From Gibbula magus (Eukaryota; Mollusca; Gastropoda; Trochida; Trochidae): a stretch of DNA of 64,000 nt. Position 1 is the first letter of the stretch; each line of letters begins with the position of its first letter. The translations under genes and the position numbers were made by a program. Location of the stretch: NCBI GenBank assembly GCA_936450465.1, contig OW388291.1, forward strand, positions 85,295,099 through 85,359,098, given 5' to 3'. The notes beneath the pieces were generated by a model, which saw only the letters and a program-made list of their open reading frames with translations, ran no database searches and was not told the DNA's origin. Of this stretch, positions 12,156-23,884 are shown piece after piece.

Positions 12156-12543
12156 TTTATTACTCAACCGTGGTGAGATCACTCATTAGATAACAATGAG
12201 TTGGTTACACACATGTGTGATACCGCCGCGTGCTGTTGTAACGTCAAAATCGGCGCGTGACGTCATAGTCGTTTTTGGTTGACGTCACAATGCTTGACGC
12301 GCGACTGCAATAGCGAGTGACCTATTTGCAAGTGAGCGTCACTAAAAACGATTTTATTGCAATTTAGCGCTATTTACATCATTGAGTAATAAATAAAATA
12401 CTAAACTCGGTCCCGTTTGATAAAATTTTTATGAAACTCGTGAATGGCATCGGTATTTAACTCGCTTTCGCTCGTCAACATACCAAACCATCCACTCGTT
12501 TCATAAACATGTTATCAAACGGGACATCGTTTAGTATTCTATA
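12156..12543. mobile_element. Two-module hairpin element, family 1 (A only)
   Basis: Copy B has the uninterrupted GAAATAACACAC at 48219-48230, so this is a clean 388-bp insertion with at most a 1-bp duplication. Module 1 is bounded by TTTATTACTC and GAGTAATAAA and holds TGACGTCA sites. Module 2 is a long hairpin, GTCCCGTTTGATAA...TTATCAAACGGGAC, with CTCGCTTTCGCTCG near the apex. It ends ATTCTATA. Confidence 0.8.
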
Positions 12544-13426
12544 TAACACACATGGTCACATATATACTGCGAATATAGGTGATGGCAACGACATGCGGCA
12601 TGTCGTAAAGTTGCCGTTAAAAAGGCGTTGCAGCAATGTTAAGCGCTTTCCGTTAGTTAATTGATCTATGCTTAAACAAATGTAATGCATATATTTTAAG
12701 ATTCATTTACAACAATAGATTGTTTCGCAAAATGTTACCGTAAGTGAATTCAATTTATTCGTCCCATCTCTAGACATAAGCTACCCAAAGCGTATTTTTA
12801 GATTTTGTCTGTAAATAAGCGTAAAAATGAGTGTATTGATTTAAAAAGAATCAAATATAAATTGGTATAGTAACCAAGTGCTCGTTTTTAAGTTAAACAA
12901 TTAAAATTAGAATTGGTGTTACGTAATAGTTTAATTAAGTTTCTTCATTAATGAAAACGACAAGTAACATGTAACCACCTTTACATGAATCAACAGATCG
13001 CTTACTTTGCCTTTTATAATAGTGTATGTTATATTTAAACTTAAAAGTCTTTGCCCTATAAAAGCTAATGAATGAAAGAGCGATAATAATGTACCAACAG
13101 TGCACAGTGCCTTTATATAAAATAACTTGTAGTTTGTTTTTGGTCGCAATTGCTAAGTTACCTGTATTTAATAGTAACACAATTTTGACACGGTAACGAG
13201 ATCTGGAACAATGTTCCTGATTCGTAGCTGTGTGCTGTGTTTTACAAAGAACCGGTATAAAAGCGCTCCAATATGTTGATTTGAATTGATTCCTTTTTAC
13301 TCCTTTGTTTGTAGCATAGAACATTAGAATTATCAATCACACCTCGATACATGATCAATTATAAGAAAAATAGGTGCTTTTGTTAAATGTCCGGGATTCA
13401 TTGTAATTCAACACTCGCAAATTTGG
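12544..13426. other. Noncoding backbone of A
   Basis: No gene is seen. About 370 bp at 12715-13082 are missing in copy B, where the flanks join near 48393. Confidence 0.5.
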
Positions 13427-13862
13427 TTTATTACTCAACCGTGGTGAGATCACTCATTAGATAACAATGAGTTGGTTACACACATGTGTGATACCACCGC
13501 GTGCTGCCGTAACGTCATAATCGGCGCGTGACGTCATAGTCGTTTTTTGTTGACGTCACAATGTTAGCCGCGCGACTGCAATAGCGGGTGACCTATTTGC
13601 AAGTAAGCGTCACTAAAAACGATTTTCTTGCAATTCAGCGCTATTTACATCATTGAGTAATAAATAAAATACTATACTCAGTCCCGTTTGATAACATGTT
13701 TATGAAACTCGTGAATGGCCGTCGGATTTAAACTAAATTTGCGGGTGTTGAATAGCAATGAATCCCGGAAATTTTACAAACGCAACTATTTATCTTATAA
13801 ATGCCAAACCATTCACTAGTTTCATAAACATGTTATCAAACGGGACATCATTCAGTTGTTTA
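13427..13862. mobile_element. Two-module hairpin element, family 1 (shared by A and B)
   Basis: Same architecture as 12156-12543: TTTATTACTCAACCG start, GAGTAATAAATAAAA mid-junction, hairpin stems GTTTGATAACATGTTTATGA and its mirror. Present in copy B at 49099-49516, so it predates the A/B split. Confidence 0.75.
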
Positions 13863-14712
13863 TATGAAACGTTAAAGCCGGACGTTTTAAACGTTGAAAT
13901 TTGCAGGTGTTCAATAACAATGGATCACGGAAATTTTACAAACGCAACTCTTAATCGATATTGTAACATGGCCGATAGTTATCAGGCGTTTTGAAGCGAA
14001 CTCTCGTTTTGTGTAGGCCTACCTAACTCTGAGTGGAGAAGACTTTGCGACTCTTCCATTTTGTAAGAGATGTGGTCAGGTCACTTAAAATATTCACGTA
14101 TCCTTTTAGATGGCGATAAACATTTATCGACGTTATTAAAACATACCTAGGAACCAACATCTAAACAATTGTGACAATGACGCTAGCATTGTGACTTCAA
14201 AACGGTTGATCACTATGGCGTCATGCAATGGCAACATTATTCTGTGAAAAAAGCCGCATAAAAGATGGCGCCAAACTTAGACAAATTTAACTATAGTTGA
14301 AAACATTTAAGTTACTTGAAAAAAAAGTTACTTCATATTGAGAGTTATTTGTGACCAATACGGTATTATATACACATGTTAGAAAATGACAATGACACAT
14401 GTCAAACTTGAGTAAGGCCCACACATATCAGAGAAATAGAAAAGTTAAATCTTGAGTCGAACTAAATCCAGAAAACATGATGTATCAGTTCGCGGTGATT
14501 CGCCGCATGTAATTTGAGGGTATTCATTGTCATTCAACATAAGGAAATCAATCAATCATTATCAAGGATACACTGAAGTCATGTTACAATAACCTCAGAA
14601 TGTGAACATAGCTGACAAAGCCATGACGTCTCAGAGTTGATGACGTAATAGGCCTAAGTTTTTCACGACATGATGTCGATGATGTCACAATGCTGTGGTA
14701 AATACTGAATAG
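13863..14712. other. Noncoding backbone of A
   Basis: No gene is seen; it is collinear with about 49517-50345 in copy B. It contains short ACGTCA and AGATGGCGCC words only. Confidence 0.5.
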
Positions 14713-16020
14713 ACCTAATAGACAATAACTAACGAGAAACGGGGAATGACAAATCGTGGGCTTGGAGCAGAAAGTACCAAGTTTTCACTTTCATTTTCAC
14801 TTTTTTTTAAGAAATTATTGATTGCTTCAATAATCTTCATGTTGTGTTAAAATGTTGAGACTCTATCTTCAGTAATCACTAAAATATTTAATTATGTTAA
14901 AAGGTACCGAGTGAATAACTCAGAATATATTGTGCAGAAAGGAACCAAGTGTCACTTGGTACCTTACAGCACTGTGATTCACAATGAAACAGTTGGGAAA
15001 TGTGAGTGCAGAAAGACCTTTCTGCCCCAAAGTAATTGAACAAAACGGCGGTACCATCTGCAATAATTAACAAATTATAAATTATGGCTGCCAGAGACAA
15101 TAAGGCATACTATACTTCAAAGCCGCCTTCATTTAAAATCCTTGAAGTGATATAGGCCTATCAACATTATCAGTGCCAGAGATATGAACATTAGAAACTA
15201 AAAATGCGATTTTCTCGAACCCTCGAAATTATCTTGGGGAGAGAATTACACATTTGATATAACGAGCGAAAGATAATCTCTCATTCTCGGTCACGAGTTG
15301 GTTATTGTTTATATTACCCATATAAAAAATAAAATAAAAACGCGAATATTAAAAGCCAACAGTTTCCCTAAAAGGACCCGAGAAAGAGGGGAATCTCCAT
15401 ATATCCATACGTTAGTGACGTGGATTCACTACTTGCGTACCTATCCTTGTTTACTACGCGCGATTAAAATGTCCCCTGCGAAAATGTATTTCACAATAAA
15501 ACATAGATGTGGTTTTATCTGAAAGTGTTGTATTTCTGCCCATTACTATCAATCCATGATTATACGATATAAGTTATTAGTATACAAATTTCATATCAAG
15601 AGATTTGGGAAGCCCAAAAGCATGTCGGCGCAAACCGAAAACCTCTATGACGTTACAAACAACACTGTGACATCATAACCACTCACACCTATGACATCAT
15701 TGCTTTCGAACGATAGCCGTCGCTCTTGAAGTTTCCGTGGTTATATATATAGTAAATTAGTAATCGCTAATTTAAAATTTTATAACAATTTAATTGTTTC
15801 GTCCGACATTTGATGCGTAGGCACATGTAAGAACATTCTAATTTCAACTACGAGAAACAAATAAACCTTGTTTAAATGCAGTAGATGGATTCTACAGTTA
15901 ACAGTCGGGATAATTTAGAAGATGAATGAAATAGTTCCGGCAACCAATGGAAAAATTATTTATTTTGTAACAACCAATCAACAGGTAGAAAAAGGTGTAA
16001 CTCCCATGTGACTTACATGT
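14713..16020. mobile_element. Two-module hairpin element, family 3, long-stem copy (A)
   Basis: The left arm AGACAATAACTAACGAG (about 14720) pairs with CACGAGTTGGTTATTGTTTA (about 15292-15312), enclosing about 570 bp. The second module starts TATATTACCCATATAAA and is a diverged duplicate of 16512-17220. In copy B the same element (from 50348) is interrupted by two later insertions. Frames here are short and not conserved. Confidence 0.6.
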
Positions 16021-16371
16021 ACAGGAACAAAATACTAACACTAATTTGCATTTTTGGCTCAGGGAATGAGGGTATTGTAGTAGGATATCAAAAATTTGGA
16101 AATAATTGTATCTTTTTAGCTAGGTTTGTCGTCCGGATATCGAGTATCGTTCATATCCTTGGCCAACCGATCCAAATGTCTCTATTATTAGTGTTATTAT
16201 ATATAAGTGAGTAACTGTTTAGGGGCATCCCGTGTTTCATGCTCCCTGCTATGTTTTATTCAACGATAAAGTACACCAACTCGTCTTCTATTTCTTAAAT
16301 AAAAATACCCTTATGTTTATTGACAGGCGCGTATTTCGTTCATTGCTTAAAGTGAAAAGATAGCAAATACT

Positions 16372-17270
16372 TAGACAATAACTAACGAGTGACGGGGAAT
16401 GACGGATTATCTTTCCCGAGTTATATCATTTGAGTAATTCTCGAGCCTTGGCGAGAGAATTACAGACAATTGATATAACGAGGGAAAGATAACCTGCCAT
16501 TCCCCGTCACGAGTTGGTTATTGTTTATATTACCCATATGACAAATTAAAGTAAAAACGCGATTATTAAAAGCCAATAGCTTCTCTAAAAGGACCCGAGA
16601 AGGAGATGAATCTCCATATCCATACGCGTGTGACGTGGATTCACTTCTTACGTACATATCCTTGTATACTCCGCACGATTAAAATGTCCCCTGCGAAAAT
16701 GTCTTTCACAATAAAAGAAAGATGTGGCTTTAGTTGAAAGTTTTGTATTCCTGCCAATTACTATCAATCCATGATTATACATATAAGTTATTGCAACATC
16801 CATATCAAGAGGTGTGCGAAGCTCAAAAACAAGTCGGCTCAAACCGAAAAACCCTGTGACGTTACAATCGACACTGTGACGTCATAACCGCTCGCGCCTA
16901 TGACGTCATTACATTCGAACGATCGCCGTCGCTCTTGAAGCTTTCCGTGGTTATACAGTCAAGCAGTAATCGCTAGTTTCTTTAAATTTCGGACAATTTA
17001 ACTGCTTCCTCCGACATTTGATGCGTCGGCACATGTACGAAAACGCTAATTTCAACTGCAGGAAACAAAAAAACATGTTAAAGTGCAGAAGACAGTTTCT
17101 AAATTTACTAGTCGGGAAAAGTAAGAAAGATGAATGAAGTAGTTCCGGCAACCAATGAAATTCTTATTTTTCTGTAACAGCCAATCAAAAGCCAGAAAAA
17201 GGTGTAACTCCCATGTGACTTACAGGAAAAATACTACCCTGTGTCCGTCTTCCCATATGGGTAATATAAA
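16372..17270. mobile_element. Two-module hairpin element, family 3, short-stem copy (A only)
   Basis: The hairpin AGACAATAACTAACGAGTGA...CGTCACGAGTTGGTTATTGT has the apex ATTCTCGAGCCTTGGCGAGA. The following module is bounded by TATATTACCCATATG and CATATGGGTAATATA. It lies within a segment of about 1.24 kb (16165-17405) that copy B lacks. Confidence 0.7.
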
Positions 17271-17599
17271 GATATATTGTAGGATTCTTATGAACATAAA
17301 CGATAAATATATTATCTAAAATTAGTGCACGTCATTGTCGAAATTCTGATGAAAAGAATTACAAATGCATTCATTCAAGACAATAAACTGATGTCAAACC
17401 TTTCCAACTTAGAGACTTCATTATACAATACAGTATGCCCGGTGATGCCGACAGTCTTTTATATAGATTTATATTATTTACATTAAACAGTTTTGTCACA
17501 TAAAATTTTAAGTTGTTCATAAGTGTACTATCATGGCTGGACAGTTTAGTTGAATGAACTTGTTGGATACTTGTGATAATAAAGTGGAACAATTATCCC

Positions 17600-18100
17600 T
17601 TAAAAGTGTGTTTAATATATCTATAAATTCAATTCAATTTGGTATGCATGTATTCATCTTCAAGATCACCCCCACAAAATGGGCAATAAGCCTCAATGAT
17701 TGTACTCGAACTAGAGCGTCGATGTGATAATATTTTAGTTTGGAAGAAGTACATCTGAATTGGAAAGGAAGCGACGCAGTTTGGCTGACTTTCTTTGATT
17801 TATAAATGGCTCCATCCGAAGGGTCGTCTAAAAGGTACAGTAAGATGGTAAAGTAGAAGATGCATGCAATGGACGGACCATGCAGTCTCGCATCCACACA
17901 TCTTTCGCACTCGAATTAAATATACTAAACACTTGTTCACATCACCAACATCTTGAGTTTGCCAAACATATATGAAAATAGTACAAATCGGACACATATA
18001 CGTTGCCCTTGGTAATCGAAATATCGTTGCATATGAATAACGACGTTTTACCGACCGATTTTCTAACGTTCTAATAATGTTAAATACGTTAACTTTCATC
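17600..18100 (-). pseudogene. Possible non-LTR retrotransposon C-terminal fragment (A)
   Basis: On the minus strand, with frameshifts, the translation gives CPFCGGDLEDEY followed after about 40 residues by NNLKFYVTKLF. This resembles the C-terminal zinc-binding region of several animal LINE reverse transcriptases (C-x2-C ... DE-x-H). The usual histidine is not in place and the frame is broken. Copy B keeps the same remnant at about 52880-53300. The call is weak; no polymerase motifs are present. Confidence 0.3.
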
Positions 18101-18679
18101 GACCGTTAATTTACTAACACTAATTACTGCGCATTAAACATTAAAAAATCGGTTTATTTTAAGAACATATTTACAAAACGTAATGTGAACTATATATATT
18201 TTTATTTATAAATAAAACACACCCGTATCATTTTCGTTCCAATCGAAAATTCCGAAAATAAGTCACTGTATTTACTGGTAAATTCTGGAAAAAACTGAAC
18301 ATATTAAGAACAGGCGCTAAAGGTTTATTTCATTGTTTTGCCAGAGTATCTTGGCATGCTTTTGAACAACAATATTTCTGCAGGAAAAGACTATATACCC
18401 AAATATTTAAAATAAGTAACTAATTCAATTCGCTCACCGTTTTTAAAATTTTAAAGGAAGAATTAAATCTAAGCACAACCCCAAAATCCAAATCTACCAC
18501 AATAAGTCAATGAAAACATGTTTCACCATGTTGATGAATTCATTGGAAAGAGTCAGCGGTTCAATTAAAACATATTCATACATATAATGTACTTGTCATA
18601 GCAATGATATAATGCGTTAATGATTTATATGACATGTTTACCAACTAAAACTATGCCTTTCCTTCATTTGTAGAGTTTT

Positions 18680-18830
18680 AAATTCTCTTCTGCATGTGTT
18701 ATGTATTTTAGCCTTGTCAATTGATTTGTCGATTATGTTGAGAGGGCTTCTATAAGTTTTATAACTTTTACCTAATTCGTTTCTTAAATGAATAAAATAT
18801 GTTTCAATCAATCAATTGTCAGCAAACAAA
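18680..18830 (+). repeat. LINE-like 3' tail ending in (TCAA)n (A)
   Basis: A GTTGAGAGGGCTTCTATAAG stretch is followed by AATGAATAAAATATG and TTTCAATCAATCAATTG. A 3' UTR-like segment ending in a short tandem repeat is typical of some invertebrate LINEs. No adjacent reverse transcriptase is found on this strand. The copy B equivalent is 53985-54125. Confidence 0.4.
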
Positions 18831-19344
18831 GGGAAATATTATTCTTGATATATCATAATAAATATTCCAAGTGTATCTTTGGGCAATGGTATGAACTAAC
18901 TCATTAATGTACATGATTATGCCAAAACTAAATTATTTATGTGTAAGTCTTACCCGGTAATGTGAAAATTTAAATACATAATAGAGAACCACAATTGTTA
19001 ATATTTCATCATGTCCTTCCATTATTTCAGCTACAATCAGCTATAGACTATTAGTGTTCCTAAACCAGCACAATTATAAACTCAATATGCATGTAAATTT
19101 CCTAATCCTTAGTAATGATAATAATTAAGGTCGATTCAGAATAACCGATTAGATTACATTAGAATGTACAAAGAGTAGGTAAATAATAATTGGTATAGTT
19201 GAAAGTATTTGAATGTATTTCTTTAGCTTGAAACAGGTGCATTTTTAAGACTGTCAGTATATTTGTGAACGTAGTATATTTCGATAGCATACACGATGAA
19301 AGTAATATTTTCTCCAGTGTTTAAACTAAATCATATACCAACAA

Positions 19345-19545
19345 TAATGTAAGCGCCGGAAGTGTAGTTTCGATTTCTGCACATGCATAATTATGTTGCT
19401 AAATATTAATTGGACACTAGTAAATATGTTATATTTGCGATTGGGATGAACATGCAAGGTGAGTGAAAATAATTGTACATAAACAGCACATATGGTGAGT
19501 TGCAACAAATAAAATGTTATGAAACACATGGATGCATGTTTAAGG
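19345..19545 (+). mobile_element. 3' fragment of a TTAA-type element (A)
   Basis: This matches the last 190 bp of the complete element at 55049-55535 (CCGGAAGTG...GGATGCATGTTTAAGG). About 680 bp present in copy B (about 54663-55348) are missing, with the join at GTAAGCG/CCGGAAG. Confidence 0.7.
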
Positions 19546-20884
19546 TAATCCTCAGTGAGATAATCACTGTTAAAATGCCTATATTGACGCAACTTGTTTC
19601 TCCCATTTTGTGTAGTTTCAAACTGAACATGGTTACCCCGCGTATTTGCGTTAACATGTTGTAGGAGTCCATGTGAAAACAGTCAAAACACGTCTCTTGA
19701 TACGATTACAGTGATTATTCTTGAAACGGGTCCTTTCCCCGTCATTATAACGTCATGCCCATGCTGTATTGTTATTGTTACGGTTTAAATGTAAATTGGG
19801 AAAGTTAACGTGGTTTCAATATAGATTGATAAATTTGAAATGATACGTTTGTTTAAAACAAACCTCAATAATGTTGCTGTCTCGCGATACAAAGGCATAG
19901 TGTTGCTTAGTTATGACATTATAATAAATACATACAATTAATGTGTACCTAATTACTTTTACAGTAAAATGCTTATGTGCAAACCTACGGGAAACGTCAA
20001 CGGAATTGTCAAAGGGGCGATAATTTTGATATTTTAACGCGCTTCACTAAATAGGTTAACAATGAAACATCTCTGAAGATATCTCTGACTGCATATTTTA
20101 ACGGTCATACAGCATCCAAAAAATTAAATTAAATATATTCGGATGTACTTTTGTCTGAATATATACATTGAAAATTAGACATTGACATTTTAGTACAACA
20201 TTCATTATATGAATGCATGGTCATGTTTTCTTTTCAGTCAACATTATATAAACCTGATTTAGTTTGAGCACAATCCGCTATTTATTCTTTTAAAATAATC
20301 TTAACAGTAGTTGATATTTATTTTATATTTATGTTCAGGGAATGACTTTTCATTTGCCAAAATATCGTTTTGTGTCACCTGATGTCACATTATGAATGGA
20401 CAAATCAAGGGTTGCACATGATCTGTGTCGGAAAGCAAAAAGAGGATATAAAAGACATTGAGTGATTTTTGTCTAAAAGCTGCATATAGTTATTTTTCAT
20501 GATTTATTATTAATAAAATATTTTTAAAAAATACTTAGTTAATCTACTTTTAGCTTTGTTTATGTGAAACGTACGTGTGAGCGTGTAGCCCGGTCCCTAT
20601 TTGTAAAATAAGCCTCCAATTAAAGTCTGTTTGATTTTATCGATTATTTAAACACAATATAATATCTAAACTGAATATGTAAACTTGTAAACACCGTGAG
20701 AAGAGAAATACAAGCCAGTCGTATAGGATATATGCCAGGAGAGAAATGAAACATTAGTTAGCAATGAGCATTCATTAGAATACATACATAAACATATGGT
20801 TAGGGCTAGATAAGAAAGGTTGACTTATCAACACGTGTACTTTGTTCATAACTCTTAATCTAACGAATTTAATATAAAACGCTC
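19546..20884. other. AT-rich noncoding backbone of A
   Basis: No gene is seen. It is collinear with 55536-57014 in copy B; B has an extra 140 bp near 55637-55750. Confidence 0.5.
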
Positions 20885-22670
20885 TTATGACGTTGTGCTT
20901 AATTTAACCTAACCTAATATAACCAATGCACAACGTTGGATTGACGTTTGAATTTGTCATTGGAATACAACGTCCTTCTGACGTTGTAGGAACGTCGGGT
21001 TTAATCCTGACCATTCACAACGTTTTCTTGACGTTGACGTTTGTGTTTCAACGTTGTATTCACGTCCTCATGACGTTGTAAGAGCGTTGTTTTTTAACCC
21101 TGACCAATTCACAGCGTTGTAAATACGTTGTTTTTTAACGTTGTATTTACGTTAGAATTAGACGTTATAATACAATGTACTTATGACGTTCATATGACGT
21201 TGTAGGAGCGTTGGTTTTTAAACTTACCAATCAACAACGTTGTAATGACGTTGTGTTTCAACGTTGTATTGACGTTAGAATGCAACGTAAGAATACAACG
21301 TTCTAATGACGTTGTAGGAACGTTGGGTTTTAACCTAACCAATGTACAACGTTGTATTGACGTTGTGTTTCAACTTTGTAATGACGTTTTAATAAGACGT
21401 TCATATGACGTTGTAGGAGCGTTGGCTTTTAAACTTACCAATCAACAACGTTGTAATGACGTTGTGTTTCAACGTTGTATTGACGTTAGAATGCAACGTA
21501 AGAATACAACGTTCTAATGACGTTGTAGGAACGTTGGGTTTTAACCTAACCAATGTACAACGTTGTATTGACGTTGTGTTTCAACTTTGTAATGACGTTT
21601 TAATAAGACGTTCATATGACGTTGTAGGAGCGTTGGCTTTTAAACTTACCAATCAACAACGTTGTAATGACGTTGTGTTTCAACGTTGTATTGACATTAG
21701 AATGCAACGTAAGAATACAACGTTCTAATGACGTTGTAGGAACGTTGGGTTTTAACCTAACCAATGTACAACGTTGTATTGACGTTGTGTTTCAACGTCG
21801 TAATGACGTTTTAATAAGACGTTCATATGACGTTGTAGGAGCGTTGGTTTTTAAAATTACCAATCAACAACGTTGTAATGACGTTGTGTTTCAACGTTGT
21901 ATTGACGTTAGAATGCAACGTAAGAATACAACGTTCTAATGACGTTGTAGGAACGTTGGGTTTTAACCTAACCAATGTACAACGTTGTATTGACGTTGTG
22001 TTTCAACGTTGTAATGACGTTTTAATAAGACATTCATATGACGTTGTAGGCACGTTGGTTTTTAACCTAACCAAACAACAACGTTGTAATGACGTTGTGT
22101 TTCAACGTTGTATTGACGTTAGAATGCAACGTAAGAATACAACGTTCTCATGACGTTGTAGGAACGTTGGTTTTTAACTGAACCTATTCACAACGTTGTA
22201 TTGACGTTGTGTTTCAACGTTGTATTGACGTTAGAATTGGACGTTAGTATACAACGTCCTAATTACGTTATAAGAACGTTGGTTCTTAACCTAACCAATT
22301 CACAACGTTGTATTGACGTTGTGTTTCAACGTTGTTTTGACGTTAGAATAAGACGTTAGAATACAACGTCCTTCTGACGTTGTAGGAACGTTGGTTTTTA
22401 ACCTAACAAATTTACAACGTTGTAATGACGTTGTGTTTTAACGTTGTATCGACGTTACAATACAACGTTAGAATACAACGTCTATATGACGTTGTAGGAA
22501 CGTTGGTTTTTTACCTAACCAAGTAACAACGTTCTATTAACGTTATTTTGTGACGTTGTCTGGACGTTACATGAAAACGTTGGCTCTCCAACGTTGTAGC
22601 AACGTCATAATAACGTTAGAATAAAACGTAACCAAACTATAACGTTGCTACAACGTTGTTCAACGTTGTC
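20885..22670. repeat. Right subterminal ACGTT array of A, 211-bp higher-order unit
   Basis: About 1.8 kb of DNA has an ACGTT word every 10-15 bases. Units of about 105 bp share a scheme of CAACGTTGTATTGACGTTG, then GACGTTGTAGGAACGTTGG, then an AACCTAACCAAT linker. Between about 21245 and 22150, pairs of units form an exact 211-bp period: identical short frames start at 21245, 21456, 21667 and 21878. Flanking units are more diverged, which suggests recent local amplification in the middle of the array. Confidence 0.9.
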
Positions 22671-22681
22671 TGTTTGCTGGG
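22671..22681 (-). repeat. Right terminal inverted repeat of copy A
   Basis: The sequence TGTTTGCTGGG is identical to the right end of copy B. The following bases are CAGGG, so the TA expected from copy B is not kept here. Confidence 0.8.
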
Positions 22682-23884
22682 CAGGGAAGAGCCATATGCA
22701 CGAGGCATACAAGTATTTCCATGAGAAATACGTGAGAAACAGACAAAGTAAGTAAACAATTTCTGGTCGACAACATGGTGCATGTGACACTCTCAGTCTC
22801 ACGGTAGGTAAGGGAAATCTACCGAACGGGGTATTATATCGCATCAGGATAATTATGTGACTAGATTTTGGGTGTTTAAGGTTTCCATCAAGCCTGTAAC
22901 AGGCTGTATGTATTTCTTTCGAAGACAATCCTGTCATGAAAATAAGCTTGCTAATAAGTTGAAAAGAGAGACAGTTGTTTTGTTAAAAAAAGTTAACATC
23001 AATTTATCTGAAATTTCCAATAATTTGAAGAAAAATTGCGATGTTTTGTTTTGAAAAAAAGGTCTTGTTCTAGACATGCTATAAATGTCAGTTTCTTTTA
23101 AGAGGTATGACTTTCCATCTCAAGGTGACTACTAGTCAAAATGTTTTTCATCATGTTGATAAGAAAAAGAAACTAATTTATTGTGTTGGAAATAATAAAG
23201 AAAAAACTATATATCAGGATATATTTAATTATATATGATATCAAGTTTGGTTGGTTTTCACAACCTGTGTATTATCATGCAACATTAGGCTATGCTATAT
23301 TATCTATTGGTCTAATCCAGTCAGAATTTTTTTACGTGAATGTTCACATAAGTTCTATTTAACAATTACAATTATGATCTAATATTCATAACTATTATGG
23401 ATCTGATATAATCACCACTAATGTTTCTTTTCTTGGAAATTGGACAGGCATGCGTGAGATTGTTCAGCATCAGGTGTTCATAAATACTGAAAAGCGCAAC
23501 TCCACTGCTGATACATGTAAGATACATTATTTAATTCATCCTAGAAAAAAACATGCTAGGATTACATATTTTGAAAATAAGACTCTACAACAGTATTTGT
23601 TTGTGTAAAACGAAGCCTCCTCAATAATGTTAGTCGTTTTCCTATCACCATGTAAGTTATCAAACGGCACTGTCAGTCGGTGGTCATAAATATTTCTTTT
23701 TGTAACAATCTGTTACAAGCTAAGAAAACATTCATTTAATTTTAGACAATTGTTTCATCAAATTGTCATACAAACGTGGAAGAAGGAAACTAAGTCTAGA
23801 TGACGAATTATTCTGTGAAATGACAACAAGTACAGTAATTGCTTTCAACATCTTCAATAATGCTAGATATATGGTCAATGGTAA
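22682..23884. other. Spacer right of copy A, no confident gene
   Basis: Unique sequence, not repeated after copy B. It should hold the 3' part of the decayed THAP transposase element, but I find no terminal repeat. A short exon-like plus-strand stretch at 22685-22745 (HMHEAYKYFHEKYVRNRQ before AAAGTAAGT) directly follows the TIR; this could be chance. Confidence 0.4.

Larger units (their letters stand above)
1..22681. mobile_element. Giant TIR element, copy A (left tip just outside window)
   Basis: Position 1 aligns with 25398 in copy B, so the left 19 bases, including the terminal CCCAGCAAACA, lie before the window. The right end is TGTTTGCTGGG at 22671-22681. The backbone matches copy B at what looks like mid-90s percent identity by eye, in the same order and orientation. 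The interior is AT-rich, with nested small repeats and no frame long enough for a transposase. The base pair after the right end is CA, not the TA seen at copy B, so either the duplication has mutated or this end has another history. The superfamily is not assigned. The boundary call rests on the copy B comparison. Confidence 0.8.

Noticed and set aside
21245..22153. Four similar 90-codon plus-strand frames as a gene family
   Set aside because: They repeat at exactly 211 bp because of the tandem array; composition follows the ACGTT words and no such frame is kept in copy B.
22857..23054. Small frames in the spacer (22605-23054) as genes
   Set aside because: Short, AT-rich, no domain and no splice support.
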